Assembly: GCF_001954135.1 (NCBI RefSeq)
Contig: NZ_MBEQ01000110.1
Location: 169,955 to 233,954, forward strand
Source of the DNA: Mycobacterium sp. GA-1841
GTDB taxonomy: Bacteria > Actinomycetota > Actinomycetes > Mycobacteriales > Mycobacteriaceae
Reading direction: 5' to 3'
Length of the DNA stretch: 64,000 nucleotides
Position 1 is the stretch's first letter, and each line of letters starts with the position of its first letter. Below, piece by piece: positions 7,971 through 16,828 of the stretch. A program made the position numbers and the translations under genes. The notes beneath the pieces are model-generated. The model was not told the DNA's origin and did no database searches. It saw only the letters and a list, made by a program, of their open reading frames with translations.

Positions 7971-10130
7971 ATGGCCTTCGCGACCGAACATCCCGTGCTC
8001 GCGCATTCGGAGTACCGGGCTGTCGATGAGATCGTCCGGACCGGTGCGCGGTTCGAGGTGGTCAGTGAGTACGACCCGGCCGGTGACCAGCCGGCCGCCA
8101 TCGACGAGCTCGAACGCCGGATCAAGGCGGGCGAACGTGATGTGGTGCTGCTCGGCGCCACCGGTACCGGAAAGTCGGCCACCACGGCCTGGCTGATCGA
8201 GCGGCTGCAGCGGCCGACGCTGGTGATGGCACCGAACAAGACGTTGGCCGCGCAGCTCGCCAACGAACTGCGGGAGATGTTGCCGCACAACGCCGTCGAG
8301 TATTTCGTCTCGTACTACGACTATTACCAGCCCGAGGCGTACATCGCCCAGACCGACACTTACATCGAAAAGGACAGCTCGATCAACGACGACGTCGAGC
8401 GGTTGCGCCATTCGGCGACCTCGAGTCTGTTGTCCCGGCGCGACGTGGTCGTGGTCGCATCGGTGTCCTGCATCTACGGCCTGGGTACGCCGCAGTCCTA
8501 CCTGGACCGGTCGGTGGAGTTGGCGGTCGGTCAGGAGGTGCCCCGCGACGGATTGCTGCGGTTGCTGGTCGATGTGCAGTACACGCGCAACGACATGGCG
8601 TTCACCCGCGGCACCTTCCGGGTGCGTGGTGACACCGTCGAGATCATCCCGTCGTATGAGGAACTCGCGGTGCGCATCGAGTTCTTCGGCGACGAGATCG
8701 AGGCGCTGTATTACCTGCATCCCCTGACCGGTGACATCGTTCGTCAGGTCGACTCGCTGCGGATCTTCCCGGCCACGCACTATGTGGCTGGGCCGGAGCG
8801 GATGGCGCATGCGATCTCGACCATCGAGGTCGAGCTGGAACAACGGTTGGCCGAGTTGGAAAGGCAGGGCAAGCTGCTGGAGGCCCAGCGGCTGCGGATG
8901 CGGACCAACTACGACGTCGAGATGATGAAGCAGGTCGGCTTCTGTTCGGGCATCGAGAATTACTCCCGCCATATCGACGGCCGTCCGGCCGGCTCGGCGC
9001 CGGCGACGCTGCTGGATTACTTCCCTGAGGACTTTCTGCTCGTCATCGACGAGTCCCACGTCACCGTGCCGCAGATCGGCGGCATGTACGAGGGGGACAT
9101 GTCGCGCAAGCGCAACCTGGTGGACTTCGGCTTCCGGTTGCCCTCGGCAGTGGACAACCGGCCGTTGACCTGGGAGGAGTTCGCGGATCGCATCGGGCAG
9201 ACGGTCTACCTGTCGGCCACTCCGGGCGACTTCGAGATCAGTCAGGCCGGCGGCGAATTCGTCGAACAGGTCATCCGCCCGACCGGGCTGGTGGATCCCA
9301 AGGTGGTGGTCAAGCCGACCAAGGGGCAGATCGACGATCTGATCGGCGAGATCCGGGCCCGTACCGAGCGGGACGAGCGGGTGTTGGTCACCACGCTGAC
9401 CAAGAAGATGGCCGAGGACCTCACCGACTATCTTCTCGAGCTCGGTATCAAGGTGCGTTACCTGCATTCGGAGGTCGACACCCTGCGCCGGGTGGAGCTG
9501 CTGCGGCAGCTGCGCCTGGGTGAATACGACGTGCTGGTGGGCATCAACCTCCTACGTGAAGGCCTCGACCTGCCCGAGGTGTCGCTGGTGGCGATTCTGG
9601 ACGCCGACAAGGAAGGTTTCCTGCGCTCCACCCGCAGCCTGATCCAGACGATCGGCCGCGCGGCCCGCAACGTGTCCGGCGAAGTGCACATGTACGCCGA
9701 CAAGATCACCGACTCGATGCGTCAGGCCATCGACGAGACCGAACGTCGGCGGGCCAAGCAGATCGCGTTCAACGAGGCCAACGGCATCGACCCCCAGCCG
9801 CTGCGCAAAAAGATCGCCGACATCCTCGACCAGGTGTACCGCGAGGCCGAAGACACAGAGTCGGTCGAGGTGGGTGGCTCCGGGCGCAACGCCTCGCGTG
9901 GCCGCCGTGCTCAGGGCGAGCCCGGACGGTCGGTCAGTGCCGGCATCGTCGAGGGCCGGGACACCACGAACATGCCGCGGGCCGAATTGGCGGATCTGAT
10001 CAAGGATCTGACCGAGCAAATGATGACGGCGGCGCGTGATCTGCAGTTCGAGTTGGCGGCCCGCATCCGGGACGAGATCCAGGATCTGAAGAAGGAGCTT
10101 CGGGGGATGGATGCGGCCGGTCTGAAGTGA
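7971..10130 (+). CDS. uvrB: Excinuclease ABC subunit B
   Basis: 719 residues, full length. UvrB verifies DNA damage after UvrA loading and recruits UvrC in nucleotide excision repair. Walker A GATGTGKS lies near residue 60, the beta-hairpin YYDYYQPEAY near 110, helicase motif II DESHVT and motif VI QTIGRAARN. The C-terminal UVR motif (LIKDLTEQM...ELAARIRDEI) that binds UvrC is present. uvrA lies 8 kb downstream. The start is set by the leaderless promoter. Confidence 0.98.
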   Translation: MAFATEHPVLAHSEYRAVDEIVRTGARFEVVSEYDPAGDQPAAIDELERRIKAGERDVVLLGATGTGKSATTAWLIERLQRPTLVMAPNKTLAAQLANELREMLPHNAVEYFVSYYDYYQPEAYIAQTDTYIEKDSSINDDVERLRHSATSSLLSRRDVVVVASVSCIYGLGTPQSYLDRSVELAVGQEVPRDGLLRLLVDVQYTRNDMAFTRGTFRVRGDTVEIIPSYEELAVRIEFFGDEIEALYYLHPLTGDIVRQVDSLRIFPATHYVAGPERMAHAISTIEVELEQRLAELERQGKLLEAQRLRMRTNYDVEMMKQVGFCSGIENYSRHIDGRPAGSAPATLLDYFPEDFLLVIDESHVTVPQIGGMYEGDMSRKRNLVDFGFRLPSAVDNRPLTWEEFADRIGQTVYLSATPGDFEISQAGGEFVEQVIRPTGLVDPKVVVKPTKGQIDDLIGEIRARTERDERVLVTTLTKKMAEDLTDYLLELGIKVRYLHSEVDTLRRVELLRQLRLGEYDVLVGINLLREGLDLPEVSLVAILDADKEGFLRSTRSLIQTIGRAARNVSGEVHMYADKITDSMRQAIDETERRRAKQIAFNEANGIDPQPLRKKIADILDQVYREAEDTESVEVGGSGRNASRGRRAQGEPGRSVSAGIVEGRDTTNMPRAELADLIKDLTEQMMTAARDLQFELAARIRDEIQDLKKELRGMDAAGLK

Positions 10131-10163
10131 TCGGGTAGTTGACCTCAACGGTGGTTCAGCTTC

Positions 10164-10169
10164 TAGCGT
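10164..10169 (+). promoter_or_regulatory. -10 box of leaderless MFS transporter mRNA
   Basis: TAGCGT lies 7 bases before the GTG at 10177, another leaderless arrangement. Confidence 0.4.
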
Positions 10170-10176
10170 CATCGGT

Positions 10177-11616
10177 GTGACCGACACCGTGACGACCGAA
10201 ACCGGAACCTGGCGCCAATTGTTGGGCGCCCGGTATCTGGGCGCCTCCACGGTGCTGGCCGGTGGCGTGCTGTTGTACGCCACGAATGAGTTCCTGACGA
10301 TCAGCCTGTTGCCCAGTGCGGTGGGCGAGATCGGCGGCCAACGGTTCTACGCCTGGGTGACGACGGTCTACCTGGTGGCGTCGGTGGTGGCCGCCACCAC
10401 CGTCCACTCCACGCTGATGCGGCTGGGGCCGCGACGGGCATACCTGATGGGACTCGGGGTGTTCGGTGCCGGCAGCCTGAGCTGCGCTCTGGCTCCCAGC
10501 ATGGAGGTGCTACTGATCGGCCGCACCGTCCAGGGTTTCGCCGGTGGGCTCGTGGCCGGGCTGGGCTATGCGGTGATCAACACGGCGCTTCCGAACATGT
10601 TGTGGACCAAGGCTTCTGCGCTGGTTTCGGCGATGTGGGGTGTCGGTACCGTGATCGGCCCCGCGGCGGGCGGGCTGTTCGCCCAGTTCGGGCACTGGCG
10701 GTGGGCCTTCGGCGTGCTGGCCATTCTGACCGTCGCTATGGCTGTTCTCGTGCCCATCGCGTTGCCGGCGCGAGACGCGGAACCGGCATCGCGAGTCGCA
10801 GTGCCGGTGCGGTCGTTGGCGATGCTGGGTGCCGCGGCCATGGCGGTCAGCGTGGCCGGCATTCCGCATGACCTTCGGGCCACCGTGGCACTCCTCGCAC
10901 TCGGCGTGCTGCTGATCGTCGGATTCATGTTCGTCGACCGTCGGGCCCGCTCATCTGTGTTGCCGCCCAGCACGTTCCGTCCCGGACCGCTCAAGTGGAT
11001 CTATCTGAGCCTTGGTGTCCTGATGGCCGCCACCATGGTCGACATGTATGTGCCGCTGTTCGGTCAGCGATTGGCACATCTGACCCCGGTCATGGCGGGA
11101 TTCTTCGGTGCGGTCCTCTCGGTGGGCTGGACGGCGGGGGAGATCGTCAGCGCGTCACTGCAGAAGCGACGGGTGATCGGGCGCACGGTGGCAGTCGCGC
11201 CGCTCGTCATGGCGATCGGTTTGGCCGCGGGGGCGGTGTTGATCCGGGACGGTATGGCGATGTGGCTGATCGTGGGCTGGGCCGCAGCGCTGGTAATCAC
11301 GGGCGCCGGTATCGGTATCGCGTGGCCGCATCTGTCGGCGTGGGCGATGGGTAGCGTCGACGACCCGGCTGAGGGTCCGGCCGCGGCGGCGGCGATCAAC
11401 ACCGTGCAGTTGATCTGCGGGGCGTTCGGTGCGGGCTTGGCCGGGATCGTGGTCAACCTCAGCCCTACCGGCGACGCGGGTGCGGCCCGGTGGCTGTTTG
11501 CCGCATTCGCGGTGCTCGCTGCGGTCGGTGTCGTCGCCAGCACCGCGAGCGTGCGAGTCTGCCGCCCGACACCCCGCGCAGCGTCAACACTTTGCGCACC
11601 CTCGCCACCTCCTTAA
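10177..11616 (+). CDS. MFS drug-efflux type transporter
   Basis: 479 residues, roughly 12-14 hydrophobic segments. It has the MFS loop motif at RLGPRRAYLMG and the helix-5 antiporter-like motif GAGSLSCALAPS...GRTVQGFAGG. Its position after uvrB matches the putative drug-efflux gene Rv1634 of M. tuberculosis, a DHA2-like proton antiporter. The substrate cannot be read from sequence. The last ~20 residues are Pro/Ala-rich and unstructured. GTG start, leaderless. Confidence 0.88.
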   Translation: MTDTVTTETGTWRQLLGARYLGASTVLAGGVLLYATNEFLTISLLPSAVGEIGGQRFYAWVTTVYLVASVVAATTVHSTLMRLGPRRAYLMGLGVFGAGSLSCALAPSMEVLLIGRTVQGFAGGLVAGLGYAVINTALPNMLWTKASALVSAMWGVGTVIGPAAGGLFAQFGHWRWAFGVLAILTVAMAVLVPIALPARDAEPASRVAVPVRSLAMLGAAAMAVSVAGIPHDLRATVALLALGVLLIVGFMFVDRRARSSVLPPSTFRPGPLKWIYLSLGVLMAATMVDMYVPLFGQRLAHLTPVMAGFFGAVLSVGWTAGEIVSASLQKRRVIGRTVAVAPLVMAIGLAAGAVLIRDGMAMWLIVGWAAALVITGAGIGIAWPHLSAWAMGSVDDPAEGPAAAAAINTVQLICGAFGAGLAGIVVNLSPTGDAGAARWLFAAFAVLAAVGVVASTASVRVCRPTPRAASTLCAPSPPP

Positions 11617-11677
11617 CGATCATCGCGATCGAAACCGTGGGCCCGCGTCGAACTTCCTGGCACAGTAACCAATCGAT

Positions 11678-11748
11678 GCGGGTGTGTCTGAGTGGCTAGG
11701 AACCGGCCTGCAAAGCCGTTTACACGGGTTCGAATCCCGTCACTCGCT
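11678..11748 (+). tRNA. tRNA-Cys (anticodon GCA)
   Basis: A 71-base cloverleaf. Acceptor GCGGGTG pairs with CACTCGC (one G-T). D-stem TCT/GGA. Anticodon stem with loop CTGCAAA, giving GCA at 11710-11712. T-arm ACGGG-TTCGAAT-CCCGT. Discriminator T; CCA is not encoded. The anticodon stem has a terminal C-T mismatch and the D-stem differs from the GCC/GGC usually seen in actinobacterial tRNA-Cys, but pairing is kept. Confidence 0.93.
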
Positions 11749-11764
11749 CGATAGAACGACGCCG

Positions 11765-11818
11765 ATAGGGCGGTGCTCAGACTCCGGTCTGAGTACTACG
11801 GTCTGAGTACCACCCTAT
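11765..11818. terminator. Nested hairpin after tRNA-Cys
   Basis: ATAGGGCGGTGCTCAGAC (11765-11782) pairs with GTCTGAGTACCACCCTAT (11801-11818) as an 18-bp stem with two G-T type positions. Inside it, CTCAGAC can instead pair with an earlier GTCTGAG copy (11787-11793). Two mutually exclusive hairpins are therefore possible. A terminator serving the tRNA and the converging lipoprotein gene is the simplest reading. Confidence 0.5.
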
Positions 11819-11926
11819 TGCGTTGCTTGCGTTCCGTGCCTCCGTCGACGCCGCTGAAGCCGTTGTGGTACAGGGACTCACGTCGGAGCGTCGCTAACCT
11901 CGGCCGAGCTACGGTGTGCGAGTGCG

Positions 11927-12601
11927 CTAGCCGATCTCGGTCGGCTCGCTGCACAGGAACTGTTGGTCGCCGCGGCGGAACCGGTAGTACTCCCGGTCGC
12001 TGGGGAACGGCGCCCCGCTGACCTGTGTCGCCGTCGCACCCACGCCGACGCAGAAGCGGAGGCGTTTCGCCGGGTCGGGCAGGGCGGGCAGTTGCTCCAC
12101 CACGGCAGCGCCGTACGGGTTGCGGATCTCGAATGGCCGCTGGACGGTGAATGTCTCGTTCACGCGCTGCCCGGGATCGAGTCGCACGGACAATGCCGGC
12201 AGCGGAGGGGCCGCGTACAACGGCAATTGGCAACTCGCCGGCGGCCAGTAATCCCGCTTGGCGACCTCGATCACGCCGTCCGCTCCGGGCGTCAGCAGAT
12301 AGTTCTGGGGACTGTAGTTGGTGCTGAACGCCGGGTAGGTGAGAAGCTGCGCCACGTACACCGGTGCGGCGCCGTCGTTGACCACGTCGTAGCGGACCTG
12401 GATTCCGCTGTCCGATGGTGTGATGTCAACGGCCAGCGTCGCCCCCAGTGCGGTCAACCCTCCCGTCGCCGGATCTGCGCATCCGTACGAATGTGGTTGT
12501 GGCGGCGGTTCGCTCAACGCGGTGGCATCCTCACTTGTGCATGCCGCCATCAACAGCAGTCCCGCGATGGCGACACCTTTGGAAACTCCGTTGGCCGTCA
12601 T
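11927..12601 (-). CDS. Putative lipoprotein, partner of the RTX-M91 gene
   Basis: 224 residues with a lipoprotein signal peptide: hydrophobic GVAIAGLLLM and lipobox MAAC (Cys21). The mature part is beta-rich with four further cysteines and no family I recognise. The gene starts 6 bases after the stop of the RTX-M91 metalloprotease gene on the same strand, so the two are almost certainly one transcript. A role as surface partner, chaperone or self-protection factor for that protein is inference from position only. The 180 bases between its end and the tRNA-Cys contain only the nested hairpin. Confidence 0.8.
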   Translation of the reverse strand: MTANGVSKGVAIAGLLLMAACTSEDATALSEPPPQPHSYGCADPATGGLTALGATLAVDITPSDSGIQVRYDVVNDGAAPVYVAQLLTYPAFSTNYSPQNYLLTPGADGVIEVAKRDYWPPASCQLPLYAAPPLPALSVRLDPGQRVNETFTVQRPFEIRNPYGAAVVEQLPALPDPAKRLRFCVGVGATATQVSGAPFPSDREYYRFRRGDQQFLCSEPTEIG

Positions 12602-12607
12602 GGCACC

Positions 12608-14290
12608 TCATCGTCCGTAGTGTTCTCGACGGGGCAGGCCGAGCTCTTCGCGAAGACCATTCTCGGTCAAGTTCTTCGAATGCCAGGGTGCCACGATCTC
12701 AGGGGTCTTCGGGTTGTTGTCGTGGTCGATCGGCAGTCCCACCGCGACGCGCTCCAGCACGTCTTGGCCATAGTCGATCGAGTCGTTGCCGGTGTACTGC
12801 GTTCCTGTCGAGTGCCCGTGGGTGAAGTCGTAGGTGTGGGCGAGTTCGTGGTACAGCGTCACCGAGGGTGGGGCGCTTGGGTATCCGAAGTCGTCCAGGA
12901 AGAATTGCGGGTTGTACTGGACCTTCGGGTTGCCGTTGTTCGGGGCAGCGGTCCCGTTCTGTTCGGCGAACTCGGTGATCGTCACCGTCGACGTCTGCTG
13001 CCCGAGCCCGTCGAGCATGGACTGCCCGGTCGGTGATGAGCGGTAGAACTCCAGGTCGGCCAGCACCCGTTCCCGGAACTCGGGGGTGCCCTGGACCACG
13101 ATGTTGTCGGGCAGATCCTTCAGCACCACGTTGACGACGGTGTTGGTGCCGATCACCGGGGCCACACCGTGGACAGTGTCCTCGCCTGCCTGCGCATAGA
13201 TCGTGTCGTTGCCGCCGTCGTTGTACACGCGGTCCACGCCCGCGCCCGTGTAGGCCTTGTCGTCGCCCAAACCGCCAGAGAGCAAATCGTTTCCGACGCC
13301 ACCGGAAACGATGTCGTTGCCGTTGCCGCCATAGACATCGTCATTGCCGGCGCCGCCCTCGAGGTAGTCGTTGCCGAAGTCGCCTTGAATGTAGTCCTCA
13401 CCATCGCCGCCGTAGATGACATCGTCGCCGTCACCGCCCTCGATGTGGTCGTCGCCCGTGGAGCCGTTGATGTAGTCGCGGCCGGATCCGCCTTTGACCC
13501 TGTCGTTGCCCGCGCCGGCTTCGATCTTCGCGCGTACCGGAATACCCTGCTGCACTGCGACCACGTCGTCACCGCCGTGGGTTTCGATATTGACCTGTTG
13601 GGCCTGCCCGGGCGGGTAGCGCTTGGTGACGCCGTTGGTGGTGATCAGGATCTCGCCGGTCTTCGGGTCCTGGGTAACGCTGACCTGGTCGTCCTCGTCG
13701 CCGGTTTTCACGGTGACCTCGGTGCCGTGCTGGGTTATCTCGGGATCACCGGCGTTCAAGCCGGTTGCATCGCCGCTCGTTCCGTCGCGCTCGGCGGCAA
13801 CGTCATCCTCGATTTCCCGATAGCGTGCTGTGATGTCGTTGACGCGACGCGCGATCCGTTCTACTTCGGCGACCGTCCGTCCGACGATTTCTTCCATCGC
13901 TTCCACCCCGCGCCGAGCTATCTGGGTGAGACGCAGTTCGCGGTCCGGGGTGTCAGGCACGGCAGCCGCCATCGCTTGTACCCATTCTTTGAGTTCCGCC
14001 AGTTCGCGGCGCCCGGCTTCGATCAGGGCAGCTGACCGTGTCACCTCGTTGCCCAATTGTCCGTCCAAGTCGGCGATCTCGGCGATCCGCCGTGCCTGTC
14101 GTTGGGTCTTGGCAGTGTAATTTTCGGCGGCAGAGCCAGACCAGCTATCGTCTGCGACGGCGGATTCGACCGTGTGGCGGGAAGCTGACCACACATTTCC
14201 GCTCAGGCTGCTGCCGGTCTCCGGTTGGCCATTGCCGTATGTCTGACGGGCCTGCGCCCACGCAGAGTAGAACTGGGCAAGCGCGCTCAC
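12608..14290 (-). CDS. WXG-like / RTX / M91 metalloprotease fusion, candidate type VII effector
   Basis: 560 residues in three parts. (1) Residues 1-165 are helical with W50-S-G52 and Y157-R-E-I-E161, the W-x-G turn and YxxxD/E signal of ESX/type VII substrates; there is no Sec signal. (2) About 255-375 carry around ten RTX calcium-binding nonapeptides (GGxGNDxxx type). (3) About 390-560 match peptidase M91 (NleD-like): HELAH (H481, E482, H485), then LERVAVGLP with probable third zinc ligand E513, and the C-terminal LREELGLP. M91 enzymes include type III effectors that cut host MAP kinases; the target here is unknown. The lipoprotein gene follows. No secretion genes are nearby, so export would use an ESX locus elsewhere. 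Confidence 0.85.
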   Translation of the reverse strand: MSALAQFYSAWAQARQTYGNGQPETGSSLSGNVWSASRHTVESAVADDSWSGSAAENYTAKTQRQARRIAEIADLDGQLGNEVTRSAALIEAGRRELAELKEWVQAMAAAVPDTPDRELRLTQIARRGVEAMEEIVGRTVAEVERIARRVNDITARYREIEDDVAAERDGTSGDATGLNAGDPEITQHGTEVTVKTGDEDDQVSVTQDPKTGEILITTNGVTKRYPPGQAQQVNIETHGGDDVVAVQQGIPVRAKIEAGAGNDRVKGGSGRDYINGSTGDDHIEGGDGDDVIYGGDGEDYIQGDFGNDYLEGGAGNDDVYGGNGNDIVSGGVGNDLLSGGLGDDKAYTGAGVDRVYNDGGNDTIYAQAGEDTVHGVAPVIGTNTVVNVVLKDLPDNIVVQGTPEFRERVLADLEFYRSSPTGQSMLDGLGQQTSTVTITEFAEQNGTAAPNNGNPKVQYNPQFFLDDFGYPSAPPSVTLYHELAHTYDFTHGHSTGTQYTGNDSIDYGQDVLERVAVGLPIDHDNNPKTPEIVAPWHSKNLTENGLREELGLPRREHYGR

Positions 14291-14386
14291 ATCAATCCTC
14301 CGGACAATTCCGATTGGTGATCACCATTATCGAGGACACTCGCCTCTGCGCCGAGCGCCAATCTGGGCCGGCGGGCGGGGAGCCAA

Positions 14387-14392
14387 CAGTAT
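14387..14392 (+). promoter_or_regulatory. Possible -10 box of the TesB gene
   Basis: CAGTAT lies 8 bases before the GTG at 14401, compatible with a leaderless mRNA. The 110-base interval to the RTX-M91 gene must hold both divergent promoters. Confidence 0.3.
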
Positions 14393-14400
14393 TTTGACCT

Positions 14401-15282
14401 GTGGCGAATCGGACGAATAATGCTCCGGTGCCCATGCTGCAGTTAGCCGAGATCCTGTCCACGCTCGACCTGGTCGAGTCCGCGGACGGCACCTTCGTCG
14501 CCGAACAGAAGGACAATGCCACTCACCACATCGTGGGCGGACACATCGCGGCCCAAGCGTTGATGGCGGCCAGTCGGACCGTCGCACACCGATCGCCGCA
14601 CAGCATGCACGTCTACCTCCTGCGCGCCGGCGACGCCCGCTACCCGGTGCAGATGGAGGTGAGCAATCTGCGCGACGGCGGCTCCCTGTCCACCCGCCGG
14701 GTCATCGGCCGCCAAGGCGACGAGGTTTTGCTGGAAGCGCTCGTCTCTTTCAGCGTTCCCATGGACGCGGCTGACTATCAGCAACCGCTGCCGTCCGTTC
14801 CCGATCCCGACAGCCTGCCGCCGGTCGAGGAACAACTGCAGGCATTTGCCGACGAGGCTCGCGGATTCTGGGTGCGTCCACAGTGGATCGAACGGCGCTA
14901 CATCGACCCACCGCCGCGGTTGGCGATCGAGCTGCCCGAACCGCCGGAGCGCACCCGGATGTGGTGGCGCCCGGCCGATGCGGTCACCGCCGATCCGATC
15001 ATCAACAGCGCGCTTCTGACCTACTTCACCGGCACAACATTGCTGGAGACCACGGTGACGATGCGGCGCGCCACCCAGGTGAGCGTGTTCTCGGCGCTGA
15101 TCGACCACGCCATCTGGTTTCACCGCCCGGCCGATTTCACCGATTGGGTACTGTGCGACCAGGTGTCACCCAGCGGCATCAACGGGCGCGGCCTGGCCAA
15201 TGCCACTTTGTACAACCGGGCGGGCCAACTGGTGTGTTCGGCGACCCAGGAAATGTACTTCGGCCGCGACCGCCGCGACTGA
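14401..15282 (+). CDS. tesB: Acyl-CoA thioesterase II (TesB family)
   Basis: 293 residues with the double hot-dog fold of TesB, which hydrolyses medium- and long-chain acyl-CoA. Recognisable pieces are GGHIAAQAL, SMHVYLLRAGD, and the second-domain catalytic set: Asp in SALIDHAIWFH, Ser/Thr region near SGINGRGLA and Gln in SATQEMYFG. Family length is about 285-300. It is divergent from the RTX-M91 gene and convergent with the mannosyltransferase. The GTG start follows a -10-like CAGTAT. Confidence 0.93.
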   Translation: MANRTNNAPVPMLQLAEILSTLDLVESADGTFVAEQKDNATHHIVGGHIAAQALMAASRTVAHRSPHSMHVYLLRAGDARYPVQMEVSNLRDGGSLSTRRVIGRQGDEVLLEALVSFSVPMDAADYQQPLPSVPDPDSLPPVEEQLQAFADEARGFWVRPQWIERRYIDPPPRLAIELPEPPERTRMWWRPADAVTADPIINSALLTYFTGTTLLETTVTMRRATQVSVFSALIDHAIWFHRPADFTDWVLCDQVSPSGINGRGLANATLYNRAGQLVCSATQEMYFGRDRRD

Positions 15283-15292
15283 GCTACCAGGC

Positions 15293-16828
15293 TCACCGCG
15301 TGGACTTGACCACCTGGGCGAAGTTGAACTGCCAGCGTTCGACGATGTGGAAGCCCATGCGCTCGGGCACCCGATAAGCCGGAGCCCGGCCCAACCGGGG
15401 ACCGGGGTCCAGGGCAGGTCCGGTCTGGTGGCTGGGTACCGAAGGATCGCGTTCGGATATCGTCCACAACACCGTGCATCGACGCACCTGGTCGGCGACG
15501 CCCCAGATGCCGAGGTGGGCGTCCCACAACCGGTTTCGCTCTCGGGCCGGGGTGCCGCGACCGGGATCGACGAGGTGGGCGTAGGCCTGCGGGCGGGCGG
15601 CCTTGAGGGGTCGGATCGGTCCCGGCTTCCACGTGGTGGTGTTGTCGAAGATCAGGCAGTCGCCGGCGGCGGAGTGCGCCGAGATGACGTCGGCGACCTG
15701 GCTGAAGTCCATACCCTCTTTGGAATATGGGCCGCGCTGGCCCACCACGTAATTCGGCATCGCGGCGACGGCGAACAGCGCAAACACCGCGGTGATCCAC
15801 TCCCGGCTGCGGGCCATTCTCACGACACAAACCGCAAGCAGCAGCGCCATCCCCGGGGTGGTGAAACAGAGGTATCGGGGATAGTAGAGCGGTTGCCCGA
15901 CAGCGGAATACGCCAACAGCACCACGGTGGGGACCGTCACCCACGCCGCGGCCAAGGCCACCAACTGACGGTTGTGGTCATCGGCGGGCCGCAGCTTCCT
16001 CATCACCGACGCTGCGATCAGTGCAACGGCCGCCAACACCGCGAAGGCCACACTGTGATCGAAGTACTGCTCCACGAGGACTTCGCCGAACCAGTGCACA
16101 CCGGGCGGCGAGATCCATCCGACCTGAAAGCTCTGCGACCGGCACCACACGGCGAATGGCACCACGAGCGCGACGACCGTCGCGGTCGCCACGGCCCACC
16201 GCGTGCGGCCGCGACGGTCTGACATCATGGCCACGGCGACCGCGTGTGGCGCCACCATCAGTACCACGAAGACGTTCAACACACTCGAAAGCGCCAGCAG
16301 CGCAGCGTAAGACACCCATAACGCGGTACGGTCGCGCCGGATGGCCACGATGAGAAGAACGGTCAGCCATCCCGCCGCCAATGTCGACCAGGAGTAGGAA
16401 CGAGCCTCGATCCCAGCCCAGGTGATGCGCGGCAGCATCGCGAAAAGTAGTCCGGCACACACTGATACGGTCCGGCTACTCAGCTGGCGGCCGAGGGTCA
16501 CCACTGCGCCTGCCGCGCCGCCGACCGCCAGGCAGCTGGAGAACCGTGACCAGAACTCGGTGGCCGGGAACAGGGCGAACCAGCCGTGCATGCCGAGGTA
16601 ATAGAGCCCGTGGACGGCGTCGATGTGGCCGATCAGATCCCATAGTTGCGGCACCGATCGGGTGGCCGCCGAGATGGTGGCGGCCTCGTCGAACCACAAC
16701 GACGGCCGGGCGGCTCCCGCGGCGCACAACACCACGGCGAAGACGGCCACCGCCAGAGCGTCGACGCGAACGTTCCCCGGCACGCGTCGGGCCCTGCCCC
16801 CGGCGCGTTCGTTCAGCGATAGATCCAC
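15293..16828 (-). CDS. GT-C family membrane mannosyltransferase (Rv1635c-like)
   Basis: 511 residues with about ten hydrophobic segments and an extracytoplasmic C-terminal part. The first loop carries FDEAAT, matching the acidic catalytic site of PMT/GT-C enzymes that use polyprenyl-phosphate sugars. Its place between the efflux gene and the universal stress protein matches M. tuberculosis Rv1635c, the enzyme reported to add the first mannose cap on lipoarabinomannan. Fast growers are usually described as having phosphoinositol rather than mannose caps, so the acceptor here is uncertain. GTG start at 16828; an internal start is possible. Confidence 0.82.
   Translation of the reverse strand: MDLSLNERAGGRARRVPGNVRVDALAVAVFAVVLCAAGAARPSLWFDEAATISAATRSVPQLWDLIGHIDAVHGLYYLGMHGWFALFPATEFWSRFSSCLAVGGAAGAVVTLGRQLSSRTVSVCAGLLFAMLPRITWAGIEARSYSWSTLAAGWLTVLLIVAIRRDRTALWVSYAALLALSSVLNVFVVLMVAPHAVAVAMMSDRRGRTRWAVATATVVALVVPFAVWCRSQSFQVGWISPPGVHWFGEVLVEQYFDHSVAFAVLAAVALIAASVMRKLRPADDHNRQLVALAAAWVTVPTVVLLAYSAVGQPLYYPRYLCFTTPGMALLLAVCVVRMARSREWITAVFALFAVAAMPNYVVGQRGPYSKEGMDFSQVADVISAHSAAGDCLIFDNTTTWKPGPIRPLKAARPQAYAHLVDPGRGTPARERNRLWDAHLGIWGVADQVRRCTVLWTISERDPSVPSHQTGPALDPGPRLGRAPAYRVPERMGFHIVERWQFNFAQVVKSTR

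Noticed and set aside
7524..9467. Long open frame on the minus strand (647 codons)
   Set aside because: Antisense to the conserved uvrB coding region; its product is low-complexity and has no family character, as is common in high-GC DNA.
13150..13530. Periodic 27-base pattern that might suggest a repeat array
   Set aside because: It encodes RTX nonapeptides; units vary at the DNA level and there are no spacers as in a CRISPR array.
13169..14035. 288-codon plus-strand frame
   Set aside because: Antisense to the RTX repeats; its periodic Val/Ala pattern only mirrors the nonapeptides.
11749..14400. Prophage or integrative element after tRNA-Cys
   Set aside because: No integrase or duplicated tRNA 3' end was found by eye; only an accessory pair can be claimed.
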